64,000 nt of DNA, taken from assembly GCF_900168015.1 (NCBI RefSeq), contig NZ_FUYR01000002.1:310001-374000 (forward strand). The letters are read 5' to 3'. How positions within the stretch are numbered: position 1 is the first letter of the stretch; each line of letters opens with the position of its first letter. Origin of the DNA: Daejeonella lutea. Its GTDB lineage: Bacteria; Bacteroidota; Bacteroidia; Sphingobacteriales; Sphingobacteriaceae. The notes beneath the pieces are model-generated. The model did no database searches. It saw nothing but the letters and a program-made list of their open reading frames with translations, and was not told the origin of the DNA. Made by a program: the position numbers and the translations under genes. Below are positions 38,247 to 46,752 of this stretch, piece after piece.

Positions 38247-38254
38247 TATCTTCG
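38247..38254 (+). promoter_or_regulatory. Near-consensus -7 box for purD
   Basis: TATCTTCG, close to TAnnTTTG, with only 4 nt before the ATG at 38259; the transcript may be leaderless. It is preceded by a degenerate repeat with TCTCTATTTTGCTAATCCC and TAATTCTCTAATTTGCTA. Confidence 0.35.
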
Positions 38255-38258
38255 CATT

Positions 38259-39545
38259 ATGAACATCCTCCTCCTCGGCTCCGGCGGGCGTGAAAGCGCA
38301 TTCGCATCGAAAATGGCTCAAAGCCCATTATTGTCGCAGTTATACATCGCTCCTGGTAACGGCGGAACGGGCGCTTATGGAAAGAACGTGAACCTTAAAG
38401 CGACAGATTTCGGCGCTCTGGCCGAATTTGTACTTAAGAATAACATTGGGATGGTAGTGGTTGGGCCTGAAGAGCCACTTGTTAAAGGCATTCATGATTA
38501 TTTCCTCGATCGGGCAGATCTGGCCCATATCCCGGTTATCGGGCCGCAGCAGGAAGGTGCTCAACTCGAAGGAAGCAAGGACTTTTCAAAGCAATTTATG
38601 ATCAGGCACGGCATTCCAACAGCTGCGTTTAAATCTTTTACCGTAGAAACTTTACAAGAAGGTTTAGCCTACCTTGATACTCAGAAACTGCCGATCGTTC
38701 TGAAAGCTGACGGTCTGGCGGCCGGTAAAGGCGTACTTATTTGTGAAACCCTTGATGAAGCAAAGCTTGAACTGAAAGCGATGCTTGCCGACGCGAAGTT
38801 TGGCGAAGCGAGCAGCACGGTTGTTGTTGAGGAGTTCCTGACAGGGATAGAACTATCTGTCTTCGTGCTAACTGATGGGAAATCATATAAGATCCTTCCG
38901 GAGGCTAAAGACTACAAGCGCATTGGCGAAGGTGATACAGGCTTAAATACTGGCGGGATGGGATCTGTTTCTCCGGTTCCTTTTGCTGACGCACAGTTCA
39001 TGAAGAAAGTAGAAGAACGTATTATCATTCCAACCATCGAGGGCTTAAAAAAGGATAATATTCCTTACAAAGGCTTCATATTTATAGGTCTGATGGCCTC
39101 ACATACTCCTGAAGGCAAAGATCCATATGTGATTGAATATAACGTACGCATGGGCGATCCGGAAACGGAGAGTGTTATCCCGAGAATTGAAAGCGATCTT
39201 ATAGAATTGTTCAAGGGGGTTGCTGATGAGAATCTTGCAGACAAAGAACTGAAGATATCTTCTAAGATTGCGGCTACTATCATGTTGGTTGCCGGCGGTT
39301 ATCCAGGGGAATATCTTAAAGGCAAGACCATTACCGGCATCGAAAATCTAAGACATTCTGTTGCTTTCCATGCAGGAACTGAACTTGAAAACGGGATTGT
39401 TAAATCGAACGGAGGAAGAGTAATTGCGATTACCTCCCTACAGGATAACATATTTGATGCTGTGCAGAAAGCTACTGCCGATGCTGGCCGGATTTATTTC
39501 GATGGCAGGTATTTCAGGGCTGATATCGGGGCGGATCTCATGTAG
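38259..39545 (+). CDS. purD: Phosphoribosylamine-glycine ligase
   Basis: 428 residues from the ATG at 38259 (MNILLLGSGGRESAFASKM). The upstream in-frame ATG at 38220 would cover the promoter and repeats. Catalyses the second step of de novo purine synthesis. ATP-grasp signature blocks: PIVLKADGLAAGKGVLI, VVVEEFLTGIELSVFVLTDG, GLNTGGMGSVSPVPF, IGLMASHTPEGKDPYVIEYNVRMGDPETE. Complete. The stop codon TAG merges into a hairpin array shared with the TlpA gene on the other strand. Confidence 0.97.
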   Translation: MNILLLGSGGRESAFASKMAQSPLLSQLYIAPGNGGTGAYGKNVNLKATDFGALAEFVLKNNIGMVVVGPEEPLVKGIHDYFLDRADLAHIPVIGPQQEGAQLEGSKDFSKQFMIRHGIPTAAFKSFTVETLQEGLAYLDTQKLPIVLKADGLAAGKGVLICETLDEAKLELKAMLADAKFGEASSTVVVEEFLTGIELSVFVLTDGKSYKILPEAKDYKRIGEGDTGLNTGGMGSVSPVPFADAQFMKKVEERIIIPTIEGLKKDNIPYKGFIFIGLMASHTPEGKDPYVIEYNVRMGDPETESVIPRIESDLIELFKGVADENLADKELKISSKIAATIMLVAGGYPGEYLKGKTITGIENLRHSVAFHAGTELENGIVKSNGGRVIAITSLQDNIFDAVQKATADAGRIYFDGRYFRADIGADLM

Positions 39546-39634
39546 AGTAAAGAGCAAGGAACAAAGAGCAAAGACCTAGGCGCATATTTCACGCTTAGCA
39601 GTCTTTATTCCTTGTTCCTTGTTGTTTGTTCCCT
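39544..39634. repeat. Heptamer inverted array (GAACAAAGAGCAAAG type) between purD and the TlpA gene
   Basis: Left arm 39544-39575 contains AGAGCAAGGAACAAAGAGC. Right arm 39601-39634 contains the complement, TTCCTTGTTCCTTGTTGTTT. The loop includes CCTAGGCGCATATTTCACGC. It begins on the purD stop codon and reaches 28 nt into the TlpA coding region. Confidence 0.8.
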
Positions 39635-40762
39635 AAAAACTTCTTCCAGTTTCTCAATCAGATCCGGGCCTCTCAGATCCCGCGCAATGATCTTCCCAGT
39701 TGGATCAAGCAAAAAATTCCTCGGAATGCTGTTTATCCCATAAAGCACAGCCGTTGGGCTTTGAAAATGCTTGAGTTCAGAAACGTGGGTCCAGGTTAAT
39801 TTATCATCCCGTAAACCCTTAAGCCAGTCTTTCCGATCGCGGTCGAGCGACACACCTAAAACAGTAAATCCTTTGTCCTTATACTTTTGAAAAGCACGAA
39901 CCACATTCGGGTTCTCCTGGCGGCAAGGGCCGCACCAGGCTGCCCAGAAATCGAGCAGAATATATTTTCCTTTTAGGGATGACAACGCAACTACTTTACC
40001 GGCGGTATCAGCTGCAGCGAATTCGGGAGCAAAGGCTCCCACAGAGGTCTTTTTTTCCTTTGTAATGTAGTCGATGATTGCTTTACCCGTCGGGCTCAGT
40101 CTTACCGTTGCATCGAGCTTATTAAAGGAAGCCTCCGCTTCAAAGAAATTATTGGTAGTCCGGGTGACTTCGGGAAGCATCAGAGCAGAAATGAATGCGG
40201 ATGGATTCTTCTCTATGTAATTCATTTGATAAGCAATAAGCTCTTTTCCAGCCTCTTTCAGGGAGGGAGAATACATTTTGATAATTGTATCCAGTGGAAC
40301 CCCCATTTGGGATTGCCGCTCAGCTGCTTCATTTAGTGCACTTAGCTTTGCCATGTATGGCGACTGGCCGGCAGTATATTTGACAACTTCGTCATTGGCC
40401 TTCGAACCCGAAATAGCCGCAGTTGCAAGCTTTCCTTTTACCACAATCGAAATATTTCCCTTATCGAGTACGAACTGCTTAAACTCTGACGGATCTTTTG
40501 GTTTGAGATTTTCAGCCAGCGATAAAAACCCCGGACTGGGCTCCGGTATATTACCGGTAATTATAAATTGACCGTTTTGAACCGGCACCTTTTTTATCTG
40601 CGGCGCCTGATTGCTTACAAATGATCCCTGGCCAAAATAGATAGTGGAGATCTTAAGGGATGTATCGATACTTCCTTTGATCGTATAGGGCTGCTGCTGG
40701 GCAATAGCTGGAACAATACTGATGATCAGTAAGAACGAAAGTAGAAGATTGAAATGCTTCAT
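39605..40762 (-). CDS. Secreted TlpA-type thiol-disulfide oxidoreductase with DUF4369 domain
   Basis: 385 residues with a signal peptide (PAIAQQ). N-terminal DUF4369 domain (about 25-130), helical middle, then an AhpC/TSA-TlpA thioredoxin fold with active site FWAAWCGPCRQENPNVV at about 272-288 and the cis-Pro region SIPRNFLLD. Works in the periplasm in disulfide reduction or isomerisation, possibly cytochrome maturation. The last residues (REQTTRNKE and stop) are encoded by repeat-array sequence, so the C-terminal tail is likely not conserved. Confidence 0.9.
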   Translation of the reverse strand: MKHFNLLLSFLLIISIVPAIAQQQPYTIKGSIDTSLKISTIYFGQGSFVSNQAPQIKKVPVQNGQFIITGNIPEPSPGFLSLAENLKPKDPSEFKQFVLDKGNISIVVKGKLATAAISGSKANDEVVKYTAGQSPYMAKLSALNEAAERQSQMGVPLDTIIKMYSPSLKEAGKELIAYQMNYIEKNPSAFISALMLPEVTRTTNNFFEAEASFNKLDATVRLSPTGKAIIDYITKEKKTSVGAFAPEFAAADTAGKVVALSSLKGKYILLDFWAAWCGPCRQENPNVVRAFQKYKDKGFTVLGVSLDRDRKDWLKGLRDDKLTWTHVSELKHFQSPTAVLYGINSIPRNFLLDPTGKIIARDLRGPDLIEKLEEVFREQTTRNKE

Positions 40763-40934
40763 TGTAAGATGTAAGAGCTAAAATTAGCTAGAAAATTCGG
40801 AATTACTCCAACGCGTTAATCTGGGAATTATTTCATAAAGGGCGTACCTAAACAAAAATAGCGGAGATCGAAAACAACATGCATAGGTTGATGATTCTAC
40901 GCTTTAAAAATAACGCCTTGATAAAGTACCTTTC

Positions 40935-40967
40935 AACGGCAAATGAACGGCAAATGAACGGCAAATG
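40935..40967. repeat. Three perfect tandem copies of AACGGCAAATG
   Basis: 11-bp unit repeated three times without mismatch in the 305-nt divergent region between the TlpA gene and galK. The same gap has the GCGTACCTA nonamer at 40842-40850 and no gene. The repeats could be regulator sites for galK, which is inference. Confidence 0.85.
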
Positions 40968-41068
40968 CAGGGGCTGTAAAGAGCCCTTAAAACCACACAT
41001 CACGAACCATTATTAATCAAGTTTGAATAAATCGCAATAAAAAGCCAAGTTTGGGGAAATATCTATAT

Positions 41069-42427
41069 ATGGCAGCCGAAATCACAGATTACCCTTTAGC
41101 TATCCGATCAAAGTTCCGCGAGGTCTTCTCTCAGGAGCCGCTCATTATTCGCTCCCCCGGACGCATTAACCTTATCGGCGAGCACACAGATTATAATATG
41201 GGATTTGTCTTGCCGGCAGCTATAGATAAAGCAGTATATCTGGGAATTCAAAAACGGACGGATGATGAGATACATATACATTCTTTGGATTATAATGATG
41301 ATCATAAGACGGCCGTGGCTGAGATTGTGAGATCGGGGAAGTTGTGGCCTGATTACATATTAGGAGTGGTGAATGAGCTTAGGATGCATAGGATTATTAG
41401 GATACATAAAATGCGTGACGGAGAGGGGAATAGGATGCATAAGGTGGAAGAAGGACAGAGGAATGGGATTGATAAGATACGAGGCGGAGAAGATCTCAGT
41501 GCGATTCGATGGCCGCAAACTGGGTTTAATATTGTGTTTGGCGGGGATATTCCTCCCGGAGCAGGCCTTTCCTCATCTGCTGCATTAGAGTGTGCCACTG
41601 CATATGCGCTCAATGAGCTTTTTGAACTTGAAATAGAGAAAACGGATCTCGTTAAGATCTCACAGGCTGCAGAGAATAACTTTGTGGGGATGAAGTGCGG
41701 TATTATGGATCAGTTTGCGAGTATGTTCGGCAAAAAGGATCACCTGATCAGGCTTGATTGCCAAAGCCTGGAGTATGTATATATTCCGTTTCGTTTGGGA
41801 GGGGTTACCGCGGTCCTGTTTGATACCAGGGTTAAGCATTCGCTGGCATCTTCGGCATATAATGAAAGGAGAGAACAGTGTGAGGAGGGGGTGCGGCTAG
41901 TTCAGGTAGGATTGAAGTCGGAGACCGGAGGACTGAAGTCGGAGACCGGAGGTCGGAGGTCTGAAGCAAAACGTCTCAAACAAGACGTTAGAAGTCTGCG
42001 GGACGTAACTGAGGAGATGTTGTTAGAGTTTGTGAAACCGGTAAACGAATTGGTTTACCAGCGCTGTTCCTTTGTAGTTGCCGAAAGCAACAGGCTTCTT
42101 GCGGGATGCAAAGACCTGGAAAACAATGACGTTGCTGCATTTGGAATGAAGATGTTTGAAACCCATGACGGGTTGAGCAAGCTTTATGAAGTCAGTTGTA
42201 AAGAACTCGATCTGCTGGTCGACATTGTCATAGACAATCCAAATGTTTTAGGCGCCAGAATGATGGGAGGCGGCTTTGGAGGCTGTACTATTAACCTGAT
42301 CAAACACGAAGCCGTACCCGACCTTATTAAGAAAGTTTCAGAGGTGTATAAAAAAGAGACTGGTGTTGAGATGCTGGTTTACAGGGTTGGGGTCGAGAAT
42401 GGAACTGAAGTTGTCAAGTTAGATTAA
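41069..42427 (+). CDS. galK: Galactokinase with two in-frame repeat insertions
   Basis: 452 residues from the ATG at 41069, about 65 more than the usual 385. Phosphorylates galactose for the Leloir pathway. All GHMP-kinase motifs are intact: SPGRINLIGEHTDYN (about 30-44), GDIPPGAGLSSSAALE, catalytic base in KCGIMDQFASMFGKKDH, and GARMMGGGFGGCTIN. The extra length lies in two low-complexity stretches: residues about 104-150 (41381-41515, MHRIIRIHKMRDGEGNRMHK) and about 280-306 (41905-41990, repeated LKSETGG). Both have DNA resembling intergenic arrays in this window. Both sit in loops between core elements, so activity may be kept. Not linked to galT or galM here. Confidence 0.93.
   Translation: MAAEITDYPLAIRSKFREVFSQEPLIIRSPGRINLIGEHTDYNMGFVLPAAIDKAVYLGIQKRTDDEIHIHSLDYNDDHKTAVAEIVRSGKLWPDYILGVVNELRMHRIIRIHKMRDGEGNRMHKVEEGQRNGIDKIRGGEDLSAIRWPQTGFNIVFGGDIPPGAGLSSSAALECATAYALNELFELEIEKTDLVKISQAAENNFVGMKCGIMDQFASMFGKKDHLIRLDCQSLEYVYIPFRLGGVTAVLFDTRVKHSLASSAYNERREQCEEGVRLVQVGLKSETGGLKSETGGRRSEAKRLKQDVRSLRDVTEEMLLEFVKPVNELVYQRCSFVVAESNRLLAGCKDLENNDVAAFGMKMFETHDGLSKLYEVSCKELDLLVDIVIDNPNVLGARMMGGGFGGCTINLIKHEAVPDLIKKVSEVYKKETGVEMLVYRVGVENGTEVVKLD
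41381..41515 (+). repeat. Repeat insertion inside galK (AGGATGCATA type)
   Basis: 41381-41413 reads AGGATGCATAGGATTATTAG and on, matching the array upstream of secA (35169-35200). AATAGGATGCATAAGG recurs at 41429-41444. It is translated in frame into residues about 104-150 of GalK, a region that is a short linker in ordinary galactokinases. Confidence 0.75.
41911..41966 (+). repeat. Repeat insertion inside galK (TGAAGTCGGAGACCGGAGG, 21-bp period)
   Basis: Two perfect 19-nt copies at 41913-41931 and 41934-41952 with period 21 (three heptamers, seven codons), plus a degenerate third copy. Translated as LKSETGG LKSETGG RRSEAKR. A short hairpin AACGTCTcaaacAAGACGTT follows at about 41970-41989. 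Confidence 0.85.
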
Positions 42428-42456
42428 CAGGTGTAATCAACTTTAAGCTTCGGCAA

Positions 42457-43788
42457 TTACAACCACCTGTTCACCAAATTCTCCAGCAGCTCCTGCTTAC
42501 CGCTCCTCACCTCAGGTTCACCTTTTTCGATAGCATAAGCTCTCAGGTCTTCCAAAGTAAGCTTCCTGGCAGCATAATCCATTCCCTTACCGGAATCAAA
42601 TGAGGCGTAGCGCTCTTCGCGTATTTTCCTGTAGTCTGATTTATTAAGAATATTATCAGCGGCTATTAAGGCGCGCGCGAATGTATCCATACCACCTATG
42701 TGAGCATAGAACAGATCAGCCGGGTCAGTAGAATTTCGGCGGATCTTAGCATCGAAGTTGATACCTCCACCCTGGAATCCCCCGGCCTCAACGATAACCA
42801 GCATGGCTTCTGTCAGCTCGTTTATATTATTAGGGAATTGGTCTGTGTCCCAGCCATTCTGTACATCACCACGGTTTGCGTCAATAGATCCCAGAAGGCC
42901 AGCATCAGCCGACACCTGCAGTTCATGCTGGAACGTATGGCCTGCCAGGGTAGCATGGTTTACTTCAATATTCAGTTTAAAATCTTCCATCAAATCGTAC
43001 TGGCGAAGGAAGCTGATAACCGTTGCCGCATCGTAATCGTACTGATGCTTTGTAGGTTCGCAGGGTTTAGGTTCGATAAAGAACGTTCCTTTAAATCCTT
43101 GTCTGCGCGCATAGTCCTTTGCCATGTGAAGGAACCGGGCGAAGTTCTCCTGCTCGCGTTTCATATTTGTATTCAGCAAGCTCATGTACCCTTCGCGCCC
43201 GCCCCAGAAGACATAGTTTTCTCCGCCAAGACTAATGGTCGCGTCAAGCGCAGCTTTTACCTGTGCTCCAGCATGACTTAACACGTGAAAATCAGGATTA
43301 GTAGCTGCTCCATTCATATAACGGCGATGAGAAAATAAGTTGGCTGTTCCCCATAAAAGCTTTACCCCACTAACCTGTTGTTTTTGCTTTGCATACTCTG
43401 TAATGGTTTGCAAGCGTCTCTCATTCTCCACGATGTCATTGCCATAATCCACCACATCGACATCATGGAAGCAATAGTAAGGTAAATTCATTTTTGTGAT
43501 GAATTCGAAAGCCGCATCCATTTTATCTTTCGCACGTTCCACCGGGTCAGACTTCTCATCCCATGGAAAGATGTGGGTTGGCTCACCGAAAGGATCAGCT
43601 CCATTTCCGACAAAGGAATGCCAGTAAGCACAAGCAAAACGTAGGGTCTCTTTCATGGTCTTACCACCGACGATCTTATCCTCGTCGTACCAGCGAAATG
43701 CTAATGGATTATCAGATTGCAGGCCTTCATATTTTATTTGAGAGATGCCTTTGAAGAATTCCTTATTGCCCAGGGTTATAGATGACAT
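42457..43788 (-). CDS. xylA: Xylose isomerase
   Basis: 443 residues, the class II size. Converts D-xylose to D-xylulose. Catalytic and metal residues are visible: [10 protein letters not shown] (His, Asp) at about 98-107, [41 protein letters not shown] (metal Glu), [17 protein letters not shown] and [20 protein letters not shown]. All intact. In the same direction as xylB but separated from it by the divergently read CE15 gene, so the two xyl genes are not one transcript. The 90-nt gap upstream is shared with the CE15 gene. Confidence 0.97.
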   Translation of the reverse strand: MSSITLGNKEFFKGISQIKYEGLQSDNPLAFRWYDEDKIVGGKTMKETLRFACAYWHSFVGNGADPFGEPTHIFPWDEKSDPVERAKDKMDAAFEFITKMNLPYYCFHDVDVVDYGNDIVENERRLQTITEYAKQKQQVSGVKLLWGTANLFSHRRYMNGAATNPDFHVLSHAGAQVKAALDATISLGGENYVFWGGREGYMSLLNTNMKREQENFARFLHMAKDYARRQGFKGTFFIEPKPCEPTKHQYDYDAATVISFLRQYDLMEDFKLNIEVNHATLAGHTFQHELQVSADAGLLGSIDANRGDVQNGWDTDQFPNNINELTEAMLVIVEAGGFQGGGINFDAKIRRNSTDPADLFYAHIGGMDTFARALIAADNILNKSDYRKIREERYASFDSGKGMDYAARKLTLEDLRAYAIEKGEPEVRSGKQELLENLVNRWL

Positions 43789-43878
43789 AGCTTTTATTTA
43801 GATTTCTAATTTATAGAATTTAGTTGAAAGTGGGTGATTAGCCTTCGTTTTCATATTTTGCGTAAAAATCAGATCAGT

Positions 43879-45078
43879 ATGAAGGCATCGGTATTAGCAC
43901 TTATCTTTTTCCTGGCAACGCTTTCTGTAAAAGCGCAGGATCATAAAGAATCCAATTACGATGAGGCTAAAGTGCCGGCCTATACCTTGCCTGCAATGCT
44001 TAAAACACAATCCGGCAAACTGGTAACGAATAAAGCCCAGTGGGAGCAATCCCGCAGACCGGAAATACTAAGGCTTTTTGAAGATAATATTTACGGGCAG
44101 GTTCCCAAAGATTACGATAGTATCCGGTACTCCCTGAGCAACGAAGATAAGAATGCCATGAATGGGAAGGCACATCTTAAAGAGGTTTTAATTGAAGTAT
44201 TCAGGCAAAACAAGAGTGTAAAAATTAACCTGGTTCTCTTTATTCCTAACCATGTTCAGAAGCCTGCGCCGGCTTTTCTTCTCATTAATAACAGGGCAAA
44301 AGATCAAACTGATCCTACTAGAACAGTAAAGAGTGATTTTTGGCCTGCGGAAGAGGGAATCGCAGCTGGTTATACTATGGCTGCATTTCATAATGCTGAT
44401 CTGGCTCCGGATGATCCGAAGCTTTTCATGAATGGGGTACTGCAATTGTATCCTGAACAGCTTGCAGCAGATAATGGTATGCGAGCTATTGGTGCCTGGG
44501 CTTGGGGCGCAAGCCGGGTGATGGACTATTTTCAAAATGAAGCGCTGGTAGACAAGGATAAAGTAGCCATTGTTGGGCAGTCACGCGGCGGTAAAGCCTC
44601 CTTATGGACTGCCGCTCAGGACCAGCGTTTTGCACTTTGTGTGAGCAACTGTTCGGGAAGTACCGGAGCGAAGCTGGCACGAAGAGAGTTTGGGGAAAGG
44701 ATCAGAAGAATTAACACGTCTTTCCCTCACTGGTTCAATACGAATTATAAAAAATTTAATGATAAGGAAAGCCTCCTTCCTGTTGACCAGCATATGCTGA
44801 TCGGACTTGTGGCGCCACGGCCGGTATACGCGACGAATGCAACAGAAGACTTATGGGCAGATCCGAAAGGGACATTCCTTGCATTAAAGCATGCAGAACC
44901 AGTTTATAGTTTATACAGTCTGAAGACAGGTTTAGGAGCTGAAGCCCCTGTTCCAAATACGGCGGTAATTCAATCGCCGTTGGGTTATCATAATCGTATT
45001 GGAGTACACAATATGACGGGGTTCGACTGGGCTAACTTTTTCAGGTTTGCTGTTTATCACTTTAAACAGAAGCCTTAG
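43879..45078 (+). CDS. Secreted CE15-type glucuronoyl esterase
   Basis: 399 residues from the ATG at 43879 (signal peptide MKASVLALIFFLATLSVKAQ). Alpha/beta hydrolase with nucleophile motif VAIVGQSRGGKASLWTAAQD (Ser in GQSRGGK, like GCSRxGKGA of CE15). The block SNCSGSTGAKLARREFGERI is diagnostic for bacterial CE15, and a C-terminal His is in SPLGYHNRIGVHNMTGFDW. CE15 enzymes cut ester links between 4-O-methyl-glucuronate of xylan and lignin. Location between xylA and xylB fits xylan use: the esterase acts outside the cytoplasm and the kinase and isomerase act on released xylose. Confidence 0.87.
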   Translation: MKASVLALIFFLATLSVKAQDHKESNYDEAKVPAYTLPAMLKTQSGKLVTNKAQWEQSRRPEILRLFEDNIYGQVPKDYDSIRYSLSNEDKNAMNGKAHLKEVLIEVFRQNKSVKINLVLFIPNHVQKPAPAFLLINNRAKDQTDPTRTVKSDFWPAEEGIAAGYTMAAFHNADLAPDDPKLFMNGVLQLYPEQLAADNGMRAIGAWAWGASRVMDYFQNEALVDKDKVAIVGQSRGGKASLWTAAQDQRFALCVSNCSGSTGAKLARREFGERIRRINTSFPHWFNTNYKKFNDKESLLPVDQHMLIGLVAPRPVYATNATEDLWADPKGTFLALKHAEPVYSLYSLKTGLGAEAPVPNTAVIQSPLGYHNRIGVHNMTGFDWANFFRFAVYHFKQKP

Positions 45079-45108
45079 CCTGTCTTTGTGAGAGAAGCGA
45101 AACAATCT

Positions 45109-46599
45109 CTATGCGTCATGAATCATTTCCAACCGGGCGGTTAACAACTCCTTCCACTCCTGGTAGAAAACTTCATGGTCATGCGTTGCATCCGGCTCCA
45201 CAATTTTAAGAGCTTTAACATTACTAAAGGCATTCTCCAACGTAAGCTCTCCAACTCCGATTCCCGCTCCGATGGCAGCGCCCACACTTCCATCGTTCTC
45301 GTATAGCTCTACGGGTACGCCGCAGGCATTTACAAATGATTCAGTGAACACCTTGCTTGAAAACATATTAGTCTTACCAGCTCGGATAACGGTAGGGCTC
45401 ATTCCATTTTCACGCATGATATCCAGCCCGTAACGAAAAGAGAAAGCAATCCCTTCCTGCACAGCCCGGAAAATATCAGCTGGCTTGTGAACATTCAGAT
45501 CAAGGTTGTGAAAATGTGCTCCCACAGTTTTATTATTCAGCATGCGCTCTGCCCCGTTGCCAAATGGGATAATGCGGATTCCATTGCTTCCCGATTCAAC
45601 TGTAGCGGCCTCAGCATTCATCTTGTCATAGGTTGTTTCCGGAGCAAAGGTGTTTTTAACCCAGCGGTTAAGGATACCCGTTCCGTTAATGCATAAAAGA
45701 ACACCGAGATGTTTCTGTTGAGGGGTATAATTAACGTGTGCAAAGGTGTTGATGCGCGACTGATTATCATATGTCAGCTGATCTGAAACCCCATAAACAA
45801 CTCCGGATGTCCCGGCGTTAGCAGCAACTTCGCCCGGTTTGAGCACATTCAGTGATAAGGCATTATTTGGCTGGTCGCCTGCCTTGTAAGTGACCGCTAT
45901 GTTAGGGCTGAGTCCGAGCGCAGTGGCTATTTCAGCTTTCACTTTCCCATGTTCTGAAAATACTGGTTGGATATCAGGGATGAGATGGGGGTCAAAGCCA
46001 TAATAATTTTTTACCTCCCCTGATAATTGATCCTCTTTAAAATTCCAAAATACCCCTTCAGAAAGAGCTGAAATACTTGTTGTGATTTCTCCAGTAAGTT
46101 TCATCGCAATAAAATCGCCTGGTAGCATGACCTTATCTATTTTATGGTAGATATCAGGCTCATTTGCCTTTACCCATGCAAGCTTAGATGCGGTGAAATT
46201 ACCTGGGGAATTAAGCAGTTCTTTCAAACATTTATCAGCGCCGATAGCCTTAAAAGCATTGTTGCCAATTTCTACCGCACGACTGTCACACCAGATGATA
46301 GAATTTCGAAGGACGTTCTGATCCTTATCCACCACAACCAATCCATGCATCTGGTATGCAATCCCTACGGCTTTAATATCACGCGGATCATATAGCTTCT
46401 TGGAGTTACAAATCAAAATAGCCTGCTGGACATGCTCCCACCATATTTCCGGCGATTGCTCTGCCCAGCCGGTCTTAAGCGCAATTATCTCAGACTCGGT
46501 TTCCGGATACTGCGCACTTGCAATACATTTCTGGGTCTGTGAATCCGTTACAGAAACCTTTATTGAAGAAGTACCAAGGTCGATGCCGAGTAGGAGCAT
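45109..46599 (-). CDS. xylB: Xylulokinase
   Basis: 496 residues of the FGGY kinase family. ATP/phosphate motif LLLGIDLGTSSIKVSV at residues 1-16; substrate region QMHGLVVVDK and IIWCDSRAVEIG; second domain with GDQPNNALSLNVLKPGEVAANAGTSG and NGSVGAAIGAGIGVGE. Phosphorylates D-xylulose to enter the pentose phosphate pathway. Length and motifs are complete. Converges tightly (30 nt) with the CE15 gene with no hairpin array in between. Near-consensus TATCTTCA lies upstream. Confidence 0.95.
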   Translation of the reverse strand: MLLLGIDLGTSSIKVSVTDSQTQKCIASAQYPETESEIIALKTGWAEQSPEIWWEHVQQAILICNSKKLYDPRDIKAVGIAYQMHGLVVVDKDQNVLRNSIIWCDSRAVEIGNNAFKAIGADKCLKELLNSPGNFTASKLAWVKANEPDIYHKIDKVMLPGDFIAMKLTGEITTSISALSEGVFWNFKEDQLSGEVKNYYGFDPHLIPDIQPVFSEHGKVKAEIATALGLSPNIAVTYKAGDQPNNALSLNVLKPGEVAANAGTSGVVYGVSDQLTYDNQSRINTFAHVNYTPQQKHLGVLLCINGTGILNRWVKNTFAPETTYDKMNAEAATVESGSNGIRIIPFGNGAERMLNNKTVGAHFHNLDLNVHKPADIFRAVQEGIAFSFRYGLDIMRENGMSPTVIRAGKTNMFSSKVFTESFVNACGVPVELYENDGSVGAAIGAGIGVGELTLENAFSNVKALKIVEPDATHDHEVFYQEWKELLTARLEMIHDA

Positions 46600-46715
46600 T
46601 CAGTGTTGTCTAGCTTGGTTTTGAAGATATAGAATTCTTTTTACACTACGATCAGCAAAGCAGTTAATCAGTGATAAGTTCATCTAATTGCAATGCTGAG
46701 TGTTCCCTGTCCGTT

Positions 46716-46752
46716 CAGCAACTGTCAACTGTCAACTCTTCACTGTCAACTT
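46716..46752. repeat. Heptamer array (CTGTCAA type) at the arginase-like stop codon
   Basis: Repeats CAACTGTCAACTGTCAACTC and CACTGTCAACTTA; the last unit overlaps the stop codon of the arginase-family gene. No full complementary arm is seen nearby. Part of the 150-nt gap after xylB. Confidence 0.7.

Noticed and set aside
42700-43281. 193-codon plus-strand frame inside xylA
   Set aside because: Shadow of xylose isomerase; cysteine- and serine-rich with no domain.
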